Assembly: GCF_048564905.1 (NCBI RefSeq)
Contig: NC_133012.1
Coordinates: forward strand, 9,767,646 to 9,831,645
Source of the DNA: Vicugna pacos
Taxonomy: Eukaryota > Chordata > Mammalia > Artiodactyla > Camelidae
Length of the DNA stretch: 64,000 nt
Reading direction: 5' to 3'
This document shows, piece after piece, positions 44,707 through 56,070 of this stretch. The position numbers and the translations under genes were made by a program. Below the pieces are notes generated by a model that saw only the letters and a program-made list of their open reading frames with translations, did no database searches and was not told the DNA's origin. Position 1 is the first letter of the stretch. Every line of letters begins with the position of its first letter.

Positions 44707-46490
44707 TCTCCAACTCTTGGTCTCTCAAATGTATAACAGAAGTAGAGCTGGAAGCCTAACCCAGAATACTTGGCCTGAAGCCCTTTTATCCTCCATTTCA
44801 GTAAAACAATATTTTTGGTACTTCATTAAAAGGGGGAGGGAAGTATATTGCTTCTGGACTTCTCTATTTTCTATCTTCTATCTCCTACCCATCATGGGGC
44901 ACCATTAATTTGACTTTGTGTGAATGTATGTTTTATTTAAAGTCCTCATAAATACACATAATACCAAGCTTGGCCTTTTTACACAGCTGTTGTTTTGAGT
45001 ATGTTAGGTTTGATGGTGTTAATGATGCAGGCAAACTCTTGGCTGCGCCCATGTCTCCAGCTGGAAAACAGATTCATGTAATTCGTGTCACCTTTGTTGA
45101 CAGAAATGTCAGCAGCCTGAACAATTTCATTTATTTATTCACTTGCCCTTTATTTAGTTTTCGGTGGGGGAAGAACTGGGGATAGGGTAATGCTGATATA
45201 GATATATATTTACTTAGAGTGATTCTGAGCATGCAGCTTGAGTTTAAAAAATTGAAAAATATTTGCACGTGACAGTTAAACATACACCTTATAATATCCA
45301 ATTTGACTATACATAGAATAACTGAAGTTTGGAAAAATTGATCCCTGGAGAAGCAAGCATTACTCTACCTATATTATCTGTTCTTAAATCAGATCTTCAG
45401 GCAGATCCTAGAAGGGGTCAAGATGCATGGGTGTGTGATCAGGCAGCAGCAAAGTCCTTGACACACAACAGGAAAAGGGTGCTGGGCATGTGGCTCCCTG
45501 CCAGCCTACAGTCCTCCTGTTTGAACCTCAAGTCCTAAAGGCAAACTCTGGGGTGGTGGTTCAGTTTTGTGCTGTTTTTCACGGCAAGACACAAGAATGA
45601 GAAGACCATTTGAAAACCCCCACCTAGACTGGGTAGAGGACACCCTCAGGATCGTTGCCTCTCTGCTTATACCTGGTCTTTGTTGACAAGGTCAAACTGG
45701 TTTTGGGGATCTTCAATGGAATTTTGATTAGTTTATGTATGTCTCTTAATGGCCTCTGTATTCTCTTTTCAAGAGGGATTCTTTCTGCCAGCAACGCAAA
45801 GTCCTCGGTCAGAGCCCAAACCAGACCTGACTCACTAAAGTAGAAGGGGCACCTGGCCCCAATTCAGATTGGCCACAGGCATTAAGACCTTACTGTGTCT
45901 ACACTGCTCAGGCAGTAGTATGCAACTAAGAATCAAAGAGCCTCTTGGGCAAAAGATAATGACCACCATTATGAATGTCTTTATTCTGTTTCTGAGTGGC
46001 ATGCCACGTCCCCAAGGATGTCAACACTTACCAAAGCTCTTCCTGCTTATTGGACTGTAGGACCCAAGGAAGATGGCCTGGTGGTATCTGACCATAAGCT
46101 TGCCTTTCTCAAGATTTCAGTAAATACACTTCTACTGGTAGATAAAGGGTGGAGTCTGCTTTTCCAAATACTATCTTCTGACCTACCAACTATATTTCAG
46201 ATCAGTTCTTTCATGGTAGAACAAGCCTGTCTTCTACCAGTTTCAATGGTTCACGTCTTCCATCTCTACCCCACTGATGGAGGTGTTCCCTTGCCTAGCT
46301 TTGAGGATGCTTGGGCTCAGATTAGCTACCCTACATCCTAGTTTTGTGCCCCAGTAATTATCCTCTTCTCTCATGGAAGGCAGCATTAAGCTTAGATGTG
46401 AAAGACAGTAAAATAAAGGGAACTTTCCTCTTCCTCCAATGGTCTTTGCCAATAGGAATGGAAATAAAGAATCTCAAGCCTGCCCCCATG
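44707..46490. other. Unassigned non-coding sequence
   Basis: No gene or repeat family is recognised. The plus strand has several consecutive open frames between 45655 and 46341 (up to 107 codons). Their translations match nothing I know and they do not line up in a single frame. Confidence 0.4.
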
Positions 46491-46491
46491 T

Positions 46492-46612
46492 TATGACTCC
46501 TCAAAATTCATACGTGGAATCCCTAAGATCCAGTTCCTTAGAATATCTGACTATATTTGGAGATTAAGTATGGTTAAAGGAGTTGTAAATGGGTGCCAAG
46601 TTGACAAGGGAT
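46492..46612 (+). mobile_element. MLT1-type LTR fragment (5' part)
   Basis: ATGTTATGACTCCTCAAAATTCATACG, then GTTCCTTAGAATATCTGACTATATTTGGAGATTAAG match the first 120 or so bases of MLT1 in order. The next element starts within ten bases, so the rest of the LTR is missing or was displaced. Confidence 0.6.
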
Positions 46613-46619
46613 GGACTCG

Positions 46620-47079
46620 TGATGGTTCATTTTATGTGTCCACGTGGCTGGGCTACAGTGCCTATGTATTTCATCTAACATTATTCTAAATGTTTCTTTG
46701 AAGGTGTCTTTGGATGAGATTTATATTTAAACTGGGGCACTCTGAGTAAAGCAGACTGCCCCTGTAGCACAGAACAGATGATACCCTATAATGTTAAGAT
46801 TATTAGTATGATATTAATATATTCTGCAATAACTGAATAGAGCACAAGACTATTCTCTCTGAGGAAAAGGAATTCAGCTAGCAGATGACCTACAGAATGG
46901 AACTGTAAGATCAACACCAACTCTTGGCTGGGTCTACAGCCTGTTGACCCATCCTGCAGATTCTGGACTTGCCTGTCTCCATCATCACATGAGACAATTC
47001 CTCAAAATAAATCTCTTTTTGGATACGAGGACACAGATTCTATGGGTTCTGTTCCTCTGGGGAAGCCCTGACTAGTACA
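46620..47079 (+). mobile_element. LTR-type repeat (probably ERVL class)
   Basis: It starts TGATGGTTCATTTTATGTGTCCACGTGGCTGGGC and ends CTGTTCCTCTGGGGAAGCCCTGACTAGTACA, giving TG...CA ends over about 460 bases. Internal blocks include TTTGGATGAGATTTATATTTAAAC, AGTAAAGCAGACTGCCC and ACATGAGACAATTCCTCAAAATAAATCTC (with AATAAA). I recognise this ordered set from a common mammalian LTR but am not sure of the subfamily. A solo fossil with no internal region seen. Confidence 0.7.
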
Positions 47080-48234
47080 CCCATCTGGGCACTCCTGCTT
47101 CTATGCTCTGTGTCTGGAAATGACACATGGGAAATTTCCATCTGCACTTAGTGTGGAAGGATCTGCTCTTTGTAGATGGTTATGTTCGAAGTTCTGGGGA
47201 TGGAGGGAGCCTTTCTTTTATGGATTACTTTTCACATATGTAATTGAAAAAAATCTGTCCCAGTGCACCACATTTTTATTGCTATCACCGTTCCTATACG
47301 GCTTTCGGCATCAGACTATCACTACCTGCGCTTAGATGCAGTCACTGTGCTTTGAGACAAGGCTGAGGAATAAATGGACACGACTACGGCACATCTTGGT
47401 CTGTCACTTCAGCATTTCTTTAAGAGGGTGAAGGATGCTCCCTTTCCATCTCTTTCCTTAGAAACTTTCCTTCAAATAGCAGGACAGATCAGCAGAATCC
47501 TAAAATCCGCTGACAGAATCCAAAAATCAAATGTGAGACTAATAATTGTGTTGAGAATTAAGAATTTCTTTTCTTTCCCCCTCACTAAGATTTGGACAAA
47601 AGAGGAGAGAAATGTTTCCTTTAAAAGCAGGATAAGCAATTCAACTTACAGGCAATATTCTGGCCATTTTTGAAGAGCTATTACAGATATCAAATATATT
47701 TTCATATTTTGGTTTTTTCCCGTGTGTTTTCCTCTCCACCCTGAATCTTGCTCTCTTTCCTACAAATATTTTCACAATATTGTTTATATTAAGACGAATG
47801 TCCTACTTTTTCCAGCCAAGGATATATTTGTATATAGGCTTGTATGCATGTAACACAACTTCTTGTATGTTGAATGCGTAGACATTAAAAATTATTTTAA
47901 GAATTACAAAAGATACGTCATATTCTTGACATATGATCTCCACAAGCACCACTTCCCCAGTGTACCATCCAGATCACCTTGCCCTGTGTGGGGACAAACC
48001 CATTACCCTGAGGTTTTGATGCGTTCCTTTTGCAACTGAAGGAGGAAAAAAAAAAAAAAGCGAACACTGTATATGCCAGTTAATCAGCCCAGATGTAATC
48101 ACCGGCTGCACTCCCTGCTTTGTTTATGAGCATATTTTACTTCAGGTAAACACTGTAATTCTGGCAGAAAATTCTGCCTGATGGATACAAGTCCTGCCAT
48201 TATGTATTCACCAATTTTTTTTTAAAAAGAACAT
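47080..48234. other. Unassigned sequence; forkhead-type word pair at 48121-48152
   Basis: No gene or repeat family is recognised. Near the end, repeat-free sequence contains TGTTTAT (48121-48127) and GTAAACA (48146-48152), two forkhead-type cores in opposite orientation. This is a weak regulatory hint. Confidence 0.4.
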
Positions 48235-48239
48235 TTACC

Positions 48240-48432
48240 CTTGTATAGGAAAGAATGCTAAATTAGAGAAAAAGGAACTTGAATTCTGGTTTTGGCTCTG
48301 GCACCCTGATTCTAGACAAGTTCGCTAGTCTCAGTGTCCCACATCCGTACATTGGGATGATACGATTTGCTTCACTGGGTGGCTGTGAAAAGGTAAAAGA
48401 AATAATGTATGTGAAATTTTGCAGTACTTGGA
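48240..48432 (+). mobile_element. MIR SINE
   Basis: GAACTTGAATTCTGGTTTTGGCTCTGGCACC, GACAAGTTCGCTAGTCTCAGTGTCCC, ACATTGGGATGATACGATTTGC and GGGTGGCTGTGAAAAGGTAAAAGAAATAATG keep the MIR sense order. The 110-codon open frame over it is an accident of the MIR and flank. Confidence 0.75.
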
Positions 48433-49931
48433 CGTGGCTTTCTCTCAGATCATTGCCGTCTAACCCATTCTCCTCTGTAAAAGAAAGTGTAGTATCTGCT
48501 TTTTATTTTAAGTATAAAATGAGGGAAAATATGATAATAACCACAAACACTCTTAGAGGTGCCTTAAAGGGAAATGCAGCTAGAACTCTGACCAGTCAAG
48601 CGTGTGTGTGAGTGTGTGTGAGCGCGCCGTCCTACATTCTGCATTAAATCCATTCGTCTTAGTTGCTGTTGGACAGCACCCATCAGCATAACTGGTATTT
48701 CTCACTTCCTCCCCTGTGCCTGCCCAGCTTTTAAGTCCAGTTCAATTCAGCATGAAAAATGTTAGTGGAAATGTTTCAGAAATGGTTGACAAAGAGTCAG
48801 GCCATTGTTCGTGGTGGAAATTAATGAATAAGTGCCAGTTAATATCTTAATTCAAGCCTGATGACAGAATTCACATGCACAGGATAGCGCTAGCCAGCTG
48901 GAGGAAACTCTCAGCGGAACAGAGGGTGAGTCATTAATTCATTTTCTCAGGTTTGGGCAGTTTGAGTCCAATTCACAAAAGTAAACAAGAGAGAGGTTCT
49001 ATCTGTCAGAAAAGTGAAATGAGAAAAAGGAGACATGGAGTTTTTTTTCCCCCATGGACACTGAAAGAAGTTAACAAACAAAGCTCAGCAAGTTAAAACT
49101 GCAGAGACATTCATTCATAAAACCAAGGCTCCCTTTTATTCGGCCCAGTCACGTTAAAGCAGGCAGAGCTCAGGGTCGGATCCCTCAATACGTACCTGGG
49201 GCTACACTACAGAACTACATACATCCTCTTGGACCATTTAGTTGTTGCTTGTTTTAGAGGATTTTTTTTTTTTTTGGATAGCTGGGAGCGTGGTTTCTTA
49301 TTCATAAGAATGAAAACGTTAAGAATGACACCACCAACCATTATACTGTATGGCTAATATTTTTTCCCATAGTGGACACTGTGTCCAAGCTCACCGAGAG
49401 TCACGCCAAGGTCCCCAGAGCCCTGGAGCCCCGTCTGGAAGCCCAAGGTCCCCAGAACCTTCCGTAGTGCCAATGACTAGTTCTAATTGACTTGGGAAGT
49501 GGGCTGAACTGATGTGAGTGCCCTGGACGAACCCCTTACTGTTTCCTAGTGGCCTCTCTGATGGAGTCAGAGAGGACTAAACCTCTGCTAGGAAGGAGTT
49601 GGTCTTTTCTCTTCATACAGCCCTTCCCACCCCGGCCCATGCAGCTTCCCCCACGTCCAGACCAAACTGCCTACCATTTTTTACAGAGAAACCTGAGCAC
49701 TGAGCATCTATATTAGGTTCCTTAAAGTTCCTAATTTTAGAGGTTTCAAACTCAGTGTAAACTTTTTTTTTTAAATTTTTTCAGCTAATGGACTGTTTTG
49801 ATGCTGGGTTCTGTAATTTTATTTTACCGGCTTTTAAAAAAATTTTTAAGAGCAATACATAATTGATGTAAAAATTCAGAAATGCTAAAAAGCACAAAGA
49901 GGGAGGTAAAAATAATCTATGATCATACAGC
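48433..49931. other. Unassigned non-coding sequence
   Basis: No gene is recognised. A short GTGTGTGTGAGTGTGTGTGAGCGCGC patch lies at 48602-48627. The part 48640-49020 is repeat-free and moderately AT-rich (GAGTCATTAATTCATTTTC, AGTTAATATCTTAATTC), possibly a conserved element. Near 49830-49905 there is a worn retroelement-like stretch I cannot name. Confidence 0.4.
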
Positions 49932-50040
49932 TCATTCAATTAACCTATATTTATTGCTCCTATGATATGGCAGGAATTGTGGATGTAAGCACTGTTAACA
50001 CATACGGTCTGGACCAACACACACAGCTAAGGGGATACTA
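49932..50040 (-). mobile_element. L2 3'-end fragment (antisense)
   Basis: ATTCAATTAACCTATATTTATTGCTCCTATGATATGGCAGGAATTGTGGATG follows the antisense L2 end ('ttcaacaaatatttattgagcgcctactatgtgccaggc'). Confidence 0.55.
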
Positions 50041-50390
50041 AAATTTATGTTTGCAGAGGTTAACCATGTTGAAAAGAGGGGTTCATTTTATTTACGAAGT
50101 GCAACCACAATGTGCAATTATGAGAAGAACGCTGAAATAGATTCGGAAGTGCTGGGTTCTAGATTCAACCACCCTGTTTTCCTGATTTATTCTCCTTACT
50201 GTGGCGTGAGTAGTAACTTCTTGGTTTGGATATTATTTAATAGGGTAAGTCATGGAGGAGTTTGGGGCCTTATATATTTGGGGGCTTCAAATCTTCAGAA
50301 AAATGTACCAGGCTGTCTTAATGGAGGCTGTCTGTGAGAGCTCTCGCTTTACCCAAGGGCTGCCACTTACGTGGAGCTTAGCCCAGCCCG
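50041..50390. other. Unassigned non-coding sequence
   Basis: A 96-codon open frame on the plus strand (50047-50337) has no recognisable domain. No repeat is recognised. Confidence 0.4.
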
Positions 50391-50595
50391 GTGCTATTTC
50401 AGTGTATTACACACAGTAACCCCTTTAACCTACTCACAACAATCCCATGAGGTAACGCCTATTATCAGCCCTACTTTACAAGAAGAAAGTGAGACAATTT
50501 TCCAAAAAGCACATAGCAAAAAGTAGCATATTTGAGATCTGAATTGAGGCCATCTTAATGCAGAGGCTTTATTTTAACTACTATACCCCTTTCAA
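50391..50595 (-). mobile_element. MIR SINE (antisense)
   Basis: GCTATTTCAGTGTATTACACACAGTAACCCCTTTAACCTACTCACAACAATCCCATGAGG, then GCCCTACTTTACAAGAAGAAAGTGAG and TTTGAGATCTGAATTGAGGCC follow the reverse-complement MIR order. Confidence 0.75.
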
Positions 50596-51370
50596 GTATT
50601 TTTTAAGTTGAACATATTCTATCCCTTAATTGTTCATGTTGATTGGAAAGAATAATCAATAATTTAACAAATAATCAATAGCTTGTTCCTAAATCCCACC
50701 AAGTAATTGGCAAACATGGCTACAATGAAAGAAATCTACAACATTCACTCGTCTCTCCGCATTGCCATTTTCATCACGAATTCATCATAGAGACATCGAC
50801 TGGGAATGAAATGGCCTAACTTACTTTTAACGTCCCAATAAACAGAGCAGAGGAAAGGAATATGCTAAATCAACAAGCTGGATATTTATAACTGCCAGAC
50901 CTACCTCCTGCCGACCCACTCCCACTGTCCCAGGAAGCTTCAGTAACAAAGCAAGACTGGGAGGGCTTCAGGAACACAGTTCCATTTTCTGGACAGAAAG
51001 GAGAATCCCGAAAGATTTCGTTGGGCCACTTTATTAAACCCATATCCTTTGGCCTGCCATTAAAATCTCATGGATTCTTTTAAAGCTATATTTAAACATG
51101 AGACTCAAGCTTCTACAGTAACTATCAGGCTTGCTTATGTGACTTCCCTGTTCACATCAGGTTCGAAGAGTATGGGCACCGTTACTGGGAGCTGTTACAG
51201 CAATAAGAGGTGACAGCTGACTGCTGGAGAGAAGACAAAATTCAGAAGGCTATGTACAAGAGCCTGCTTTGCAATGGAGAATGCACACTCACACTGACGA
51301 CCTCAGTAGCCATCACAGAAAGTATTAAGTTATATGCACCATCCCGTGCCTCGTACAATACCTCTTGGAA
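50596..51370. other. Unassigned non-coding sequence
   Basis: No gene or repeat family is recognised. Confidence 0.45.
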
Positions 51371-51868
51371 GAGTTGTAACAGGAGAGAACAAATCTGACT
51401 CCATATTAGATCTGTTTCTTTAGCTCTAACCCTGTGCTTACTCATGCTGGATCTGCACCTTTGTAAAAGAATGTTGCCCATAGCCTGAAATATAAAGGAT
51501 AGCCCTTTCTCAAAGCTCTCACCTTTAAGGGTATAACACTTTCCTATTCATATAAAGATAAAAAGTTGCAGAATAGACAATAGTGTTTGTCTTGTTGGAG
51601 GTTTACAGGGACACCATGGCCTGATCCATGTGGGCAGCTGCAAGAACAAAGGATTCCAACACCAAGAAGTTTGCAACAGCCAACCACATCCCGTCCCCTT
51701 TTTAGTGTAAAAGGAGCCTGACTTCTGACTTGGGGAAGATGGTTCTCCAAGATATTAGTCGGCCATCTTCTCAGTCTGCTGGCTTTCTGAATAGTCACTG
51801 TTCCTTGCCCCCCAATTTATTGGCCTGTCGTGTGGCCAGAAGAACAAGTTTGGACTCAGTAACAGAGT
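51371..51868 (+). mobile_element. ERV1-type solo LTR with 4 bp target duplication
   Basis: The LTR (51375-51864, 490 bases) starts TGTAACAGG and ends CAGTAACA, and is flanked on both sides by GAGT (51371-51374 and 51865-51868). A 4 bp duplication is usual for gammaretrovirus-like elements. U3-R-U5 order is plausible: a TATAAAGG word near 51493, a GTAAAAGGAGCCTGACTTCTGACTTGG block near 51708, GGAAGATGGTTCTCC, the GCCATCTTCTCAGTCTGCTGGC block, and a U5 with TTTATTGGCCTGTCG. No internal sequence is attached, so the body was lost by LTR-LTR recombination, as is common. The exact duplication suggests it is younger than the MaLR copies. Confidence 0.85.
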
Positions 51869-53384
51869 TACATTAATAACTGTTCTATGAAATTTTGGTG
51901 GTTGCAGCTGAGAAGGTTAGTCACCTTAGTTAAATTTCTGGAAGATGTCTTTGTCTAGTGATTTTTGTGCAATGCAGGGAATTTTTTTCTTAATAATATC
52001 TGATATGCAATAAGTCACCCATCCTGATTCCCGGCTAAAATACTATTTACTCTAAACATGCCTAACATATTTAAAAGAATCTGATAAAGAAATAGATAGG
52101 ACATTAAAAAGGAAAACCTTTCTAATCCATGATTGCCTGCATAGTGATAAAACTCCAAATGAAAATTTTAAATTTCAATTACCTGAATGTATTATGTATA
52201 CAATAAATAAATAAATAAATAAACCAACGGTGTATCTGAAACACCTCGATCATTCAATGAACTTTTGACATTTATACTTCCATGTAGAATTGCACAGATG
52301 CAGCCTAAATGGCAGTTAGTAAATGCTTAGAAATGTTTTCCTGGCAGGGTAGTGATAGTTTTCTGCCTCCTATTTCCATTCTGTAGCATGAGGATGGTAT
52401 TAGATACATCGTCTGGCTGTCAGACTCTCAGGCTTTAGAAAAAAGACATACATAAACAGAGCAATTTTGTTATAATTCTACGACAAGAAATTGTGCCACT
52501 GAGAGCTAGGTGAAATTCTGCTTTTTTTAAAGGATAAAGTCTGCTACAGAAGAATCTTCCAGGACTTTTCCATTTTTGTTCCCTTTCCTTCTTGCCTACA
52601 TTTGACCTTAGCAATCCTTGGGATATTTTGGCAGGGACTAAGCTTCCTCCTCAGTTCCAACTTCCCCTTATTAACCTGAAATGAAATTCTATGATGTTTT
52701 GCACAGAAAAATTACAGGATCAAATGGAAAGGCTGCATGAGCTATCTCCTGTCTCAACCTTCTGCTTATTGTTCTAAAGACGAGACAGGGAGTGACTTGG
52801 AATACCCAAGGGGTAGGAAAACAAGATGCTGGAATAGATGCACATGTCTCATAATGGGATATCTACAGAGACAGAAACCAGAACTTTCTTACTATTAGCT
52901 AATTTCCCTGTGTACTGACTTCCTAAAAATAACCCCAGGCTATCTCTTTGGCCAAATTCTTTCCCCAGACCTGATGTCAGACACTATATTTAGAACAGTA
53001 GCTAGGAGGAAGATTTCATCTGTTAATTCAAAATTTCCCTTCACACAGCAACGGATGGTAGTAAGAGCAATGAACAAGGACCAGAAAACTTTAGCAGACG
53101 TCCTGAAATTCTAGTAAATGAAGGGGGCAGAGCTGGAGAAGTGGTAGCCACTAGCGTCATCACTGCCATCACAGGACTGGCCTGTTTTTCAGAAATTAAC
53201 ACAATAAATTTTTTTTTAAAAAACATTCACTTGTTGCCACTAAGCAATTGAAATCTGAACTCTCAAAGAACCTTAGATCAAGCAAGCAATATCCTTATAG
53301 ACCTGCCATCACCTAACTGCTGTGCAATATGAAATTGTAAAACGGCTACTAATTTAGTAAGGATTCACATTATAGGAATTATCT
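51869..53384. other. Unassigned non-coding sequence with an (AAAT)n microsatellite
   Basis: No gene or repeat family is recognised. About six AAAT units lie at 52201-52224. Confidence 0.5.
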
Positions 53385-53522
53385 AATGGAACCACCAACA
53401 CCACCTCAGAGATTAGAGAGGTTACATAACTGTAAACAATAACAAACTTATAAACAACAGAGCTCAGATTCGGAGCCAGGTTTCTTTGCCTTCAAAGCCC
53501 TACGCTCAACCACTGCGTGCAA
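53385..53522 (-). mobile_element. MIR SINE (antisense)
   Basis: CACCTCAGAGATTAGAGAGGTTACATAACTG, then AGAGCTCAGATTCGGAGCCAGGTTTC and AAAGCCCTACGCTCAACCACTGCG match the reverse complement of MIR, including the tRNA-related head. Confidence 0.8.
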
Positions 53523-53826
53523 AGCTTCCCCCAAACACGCCGGTCCCTGGCTCAGGAGCACCCTGCCACTGCATCCTTTTCTGAGAATGGTGATCATGAA
53601 AGAAAATCTCTGTTGAATTCTTCACTCTGTTCCCCATACTTCCATTTTCAAATCAGGAATGTTAAATAATAATGAAATGTCCCCAAGTGTTTTACACTTC
53701 CTAGTTAATGACACAGAAGAAAGGAACACGACTCATCCAGAATGGAGATCCAAACAATTGATTGAGACAGTAATATCTCACTGATAAGAGGGGCTGCCAG
53801 GACCAGAGAAAGTCAGGTAGATCTTA
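53523..53826. other. Unassigned non-coding sequence
   Basis: No gene or repeat family is recognised. Confidence 0.45.
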
Positions 53827-54261
53827 GAAATACCATCTTCCAAATAGCATGTGATATTGCACATATAAGGAATCTAAAAAAGGATACAAATTTTATTAAC
53901 AAACCAGAAATAGACTCACAGACATAGAAAACAAACTACAGCTAGCAAAGGGGAAAGAGGGGTGAGGGATAAATTAGGAGTTTAGGATTAATAGATACAT
54001 ATTATTATATATAAAATAGATAAACAACAAGGACCTACTGTGTAGCAGAGGGAACTATATTTGATTTCTTGTAATAAGCTATAATGGAAGACTCCGAAAA
54101 TATATGTGTGTATCTATATATCTATATTTATGTATAAATATAGACATATAGATATAGATATAACTGAATTGCTTTGCTGTACACCTGAAACTGACACTGT
54201 AAATCAATGACAGTTCAATAAAAAATAAAATTAAAACAAAAAAGAAATACAGTCTTCAACA
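53827..54261 (+). mobile_element. L1 3' UTR, 5'-truncated, with near-matching flanks
   Basis: It runs from TAGCATGTGATATTGCACATATAAGGAATC through AGACTCACAGACATAGAAAACAAAC, GGACCTACTGTGTAGCAGAGGGAAC and GCTTTGCTGTACACCTGAAACTGACA to CAGTTCAATAAAAAATAAAATTAAAAC. The flanks GAAATACCATCTTCCA (53827-53842) and GAAATACAGTCTTCAAC (54244-54260) differ at few places and are probably the target duplication. The middle holds an AT-rich inverted repeat (54111-54154). Confidence 0.9.
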
Positions 54262-54807
54262 AGAAAACTGAGAGGATCATGTCTAATGTTAAAAGCTCAT
54301 TCATATATAAACTGATAGCTCATCTTTAATACAAGCATTGTCATCAGAATTATTTACCATAAAAACATCATTCGGGATGTTTAATGAGCACCTCCCATTG
54401 AGCCAAGCATTAGGAGTTCAAAATGGACATGAAGGAAAAGATTTTACTGTCATAGTGGTCCTTGCATGAGATCGAACAGATAAATATGCAACATAAACAT
54501 AATGTGTCAGGAAGGGCTGCTTTGGGGAAGGCTGAGAGTGGACAACAAAGGAGGAGATGCTTCTGCAAAGATTGTAGAGAAGAGGCATGTAGGCAGAGAG
54601 AACAGCAGATCAAAGTTCTCCAGGTGGTATAAAGCTTGGTGTGCGCTGGGGGCTGAGAACAGAGGGGAGCTGAGGGAAGGTGGAAGGAAGCAGGGTTTGG
54701 TGGTTAATGTGGGGAAGCAGATGAGGCAGAAGAGAAGGAGAGTGATATGGTTATGATGTCAAGTTCAGATCTGAAGGCTAAGTGCAATGACGACCCAGTG
54801 AACACCC

Positions 54808-55304
54808 TTCTATTGTTCAAGTACAGGTGATTTACAATATTGTGTTAGTTTCAGCAGTACAGCAGAGTCATTCAGGTTTTTTGAAGATTACATTCCATTA
54901 TGGGTTATTACAGGATATCGGTGATAGTCCCTGTGCTATACAGGATATCCTTGTTGCTTATCTATTTTGGGTATAGTAGTTTGTATCTGTTAATCCCAAC
55001 TCCTCTTTTGTCCCTCCCCTCTCACCTTTGGTAACCATAGATTTATTTTCTATGTCTGTGAGTCTGTTTCTGTTTTGTATGCAGATTCATTTGTTTTAAT
55101 ATTTAGATTCCATAAATAAGTGACACCACATGATACCATATGATTCAGCAATTCCACTCTGGGCATATATCTAGAAAAAAAAGAAAACTTCTAATTCAAA
55201 AAGATACATGTACCCCAATGTTCATAACAACACTACTTACAATAGCCAAGACATGGAAGTAACCCAAGTGCCTATCTGCAGAGACTGGTTTAAGAAGATG
55301 TGGT

Positions 55305-55358
<54 letters not shown>

Positions 55359-55465
55359 GAATACTATGCAGCAATAAAAAATAATATATTGCCTTTTACA
55401 GCAACATAGATGGACCTAGAGAATATTACACTTAGTGAAACAAGTCAGACAGAGAAGACAAACAC
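54808..55465 (-). mobile_element. L1 3' end with 5' inversion (twin-priming product)
   Basis: Bases 54808-55135 are the reverse complement of the L1 3' UTR (CAAGTACAGGTGATTTACAATATTGTG ... CTGTGAGTCTGTTTC ... TAGATTCCATAAATAAGTGA). Bases 55136-55465 are in the opposite, sense orientation and hold the end of ORF2 (ATGATTCAGCAATTCCACTCTGGGCATATATC, TTCATAACAACACTACTTACAATAGCC, GGAATACTATGCAGCAATAAAAA, AACATAGATGGACCTAGAG). The two segments are neighbours in the L1 map. An inverted 5' segment next to a normally oriented 3' segment is the classic outcome of twin priming. The main element is on the minus strand. Confidence 0.85.
55307..55356 (+). repeat. (AC)n microsatellite inside L1
   Basis: Twenty-five uninterrupted AC units lie where L1 normally has a short ACATATATACA-like stretch before GGAATACTATGCAGC. 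It therefore grew from an L1-internal seed. Confidence 0.97.
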
Positions 55466-55844
55466 TGAAGACATTCAAGCTGTTATGATCTAATGTGTGT
55501 TATAAAAATATCACTCTGGCTGCTGTTTTGCAGAGAAGTGTTATTAAAAATGGTAAGAGTGATGGCAGGGAGGCTAGTTAAGGGCTATAGCCCTTGTCTA
55601 GATGAGAAATGAAGACAGCTCGGACTAGGGTGGTATACATGGGGACAGGAAGGAATGAATGGATTTGAAATCTATTCTGAAGTAGAAATAACAGAACTTG
55701 CCCATAGGTTGGACAGAATGTAAAACGAACAGAAGAATCAAAATCTGAACTGAGCTACAAGGGGGATAATGGTGCCCTTTATGGAGAAAGAAAAGGCAAT
55801 ACAGCACTTGTTAATCCTTCTATGAGTCTAAAATTCAATAGTTG

Positions 55845-56070
55845 AAATAATTACGGCTACTGATTATCATTATGCACTTTACCAGACCCTTTCAAGATAT
55901 TATTTCAATTAACCCAAATGGCAGTTTTGCAGAGCAGCATTATAATGGCCATTTTATACACGAGAAAATTGAAATTTAAAAAAAAAAGATGTATTTTTTC
56001 CAAGGTAGCAGTCTGGGAGTGAGCAGAACACAGTTCTGCTTGCCTTGAAATCTGGATTCTAAACATCCCA
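55845..56070 (-). mobile_element. MIR SINE (antisense)
   Basis: CACTTTACCAGACCCTTTCAAGATATTATTTCAATTAACCC, ATTATAATGGCCATTTTATACACGAGAAAATTGAAA and CTTGCCTTGAAATCTGGATTC follow reverse-complement MIR order with an A run inserted near 55978. Confidence 0.65.

Larger units (their letters stand above)
54390..55815 (-). mobile_element. L2 LINE (antisense), split by an L1
   Basis: The left piece (54390-54805) shows TGAGCACCTCCCATTGAGCC, GGAAGGGCTGCTTTGGGGAAGGCTGAG and CAGAGAGAACAGCAGATCAAAG. The right piece (from about 55470) shows GTTATGATCTAATGTGTG, AATATCACTCTGGCTGCTG, AGTTAAGGGCTATAGCCCTTG and CTAGGGTGGTATACATGGGG. All occur in antisense L2 order, and the two pieces join cleanly when the L1 is removed. 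Confidence 0.75.

Noticed and set aside
55307-55356. CRISPR-like or satellite array
   Set aside because: It is a dinucleotide microsatellite inside an L1. There are no spacers and no longer repeat unit anywhere in the window.
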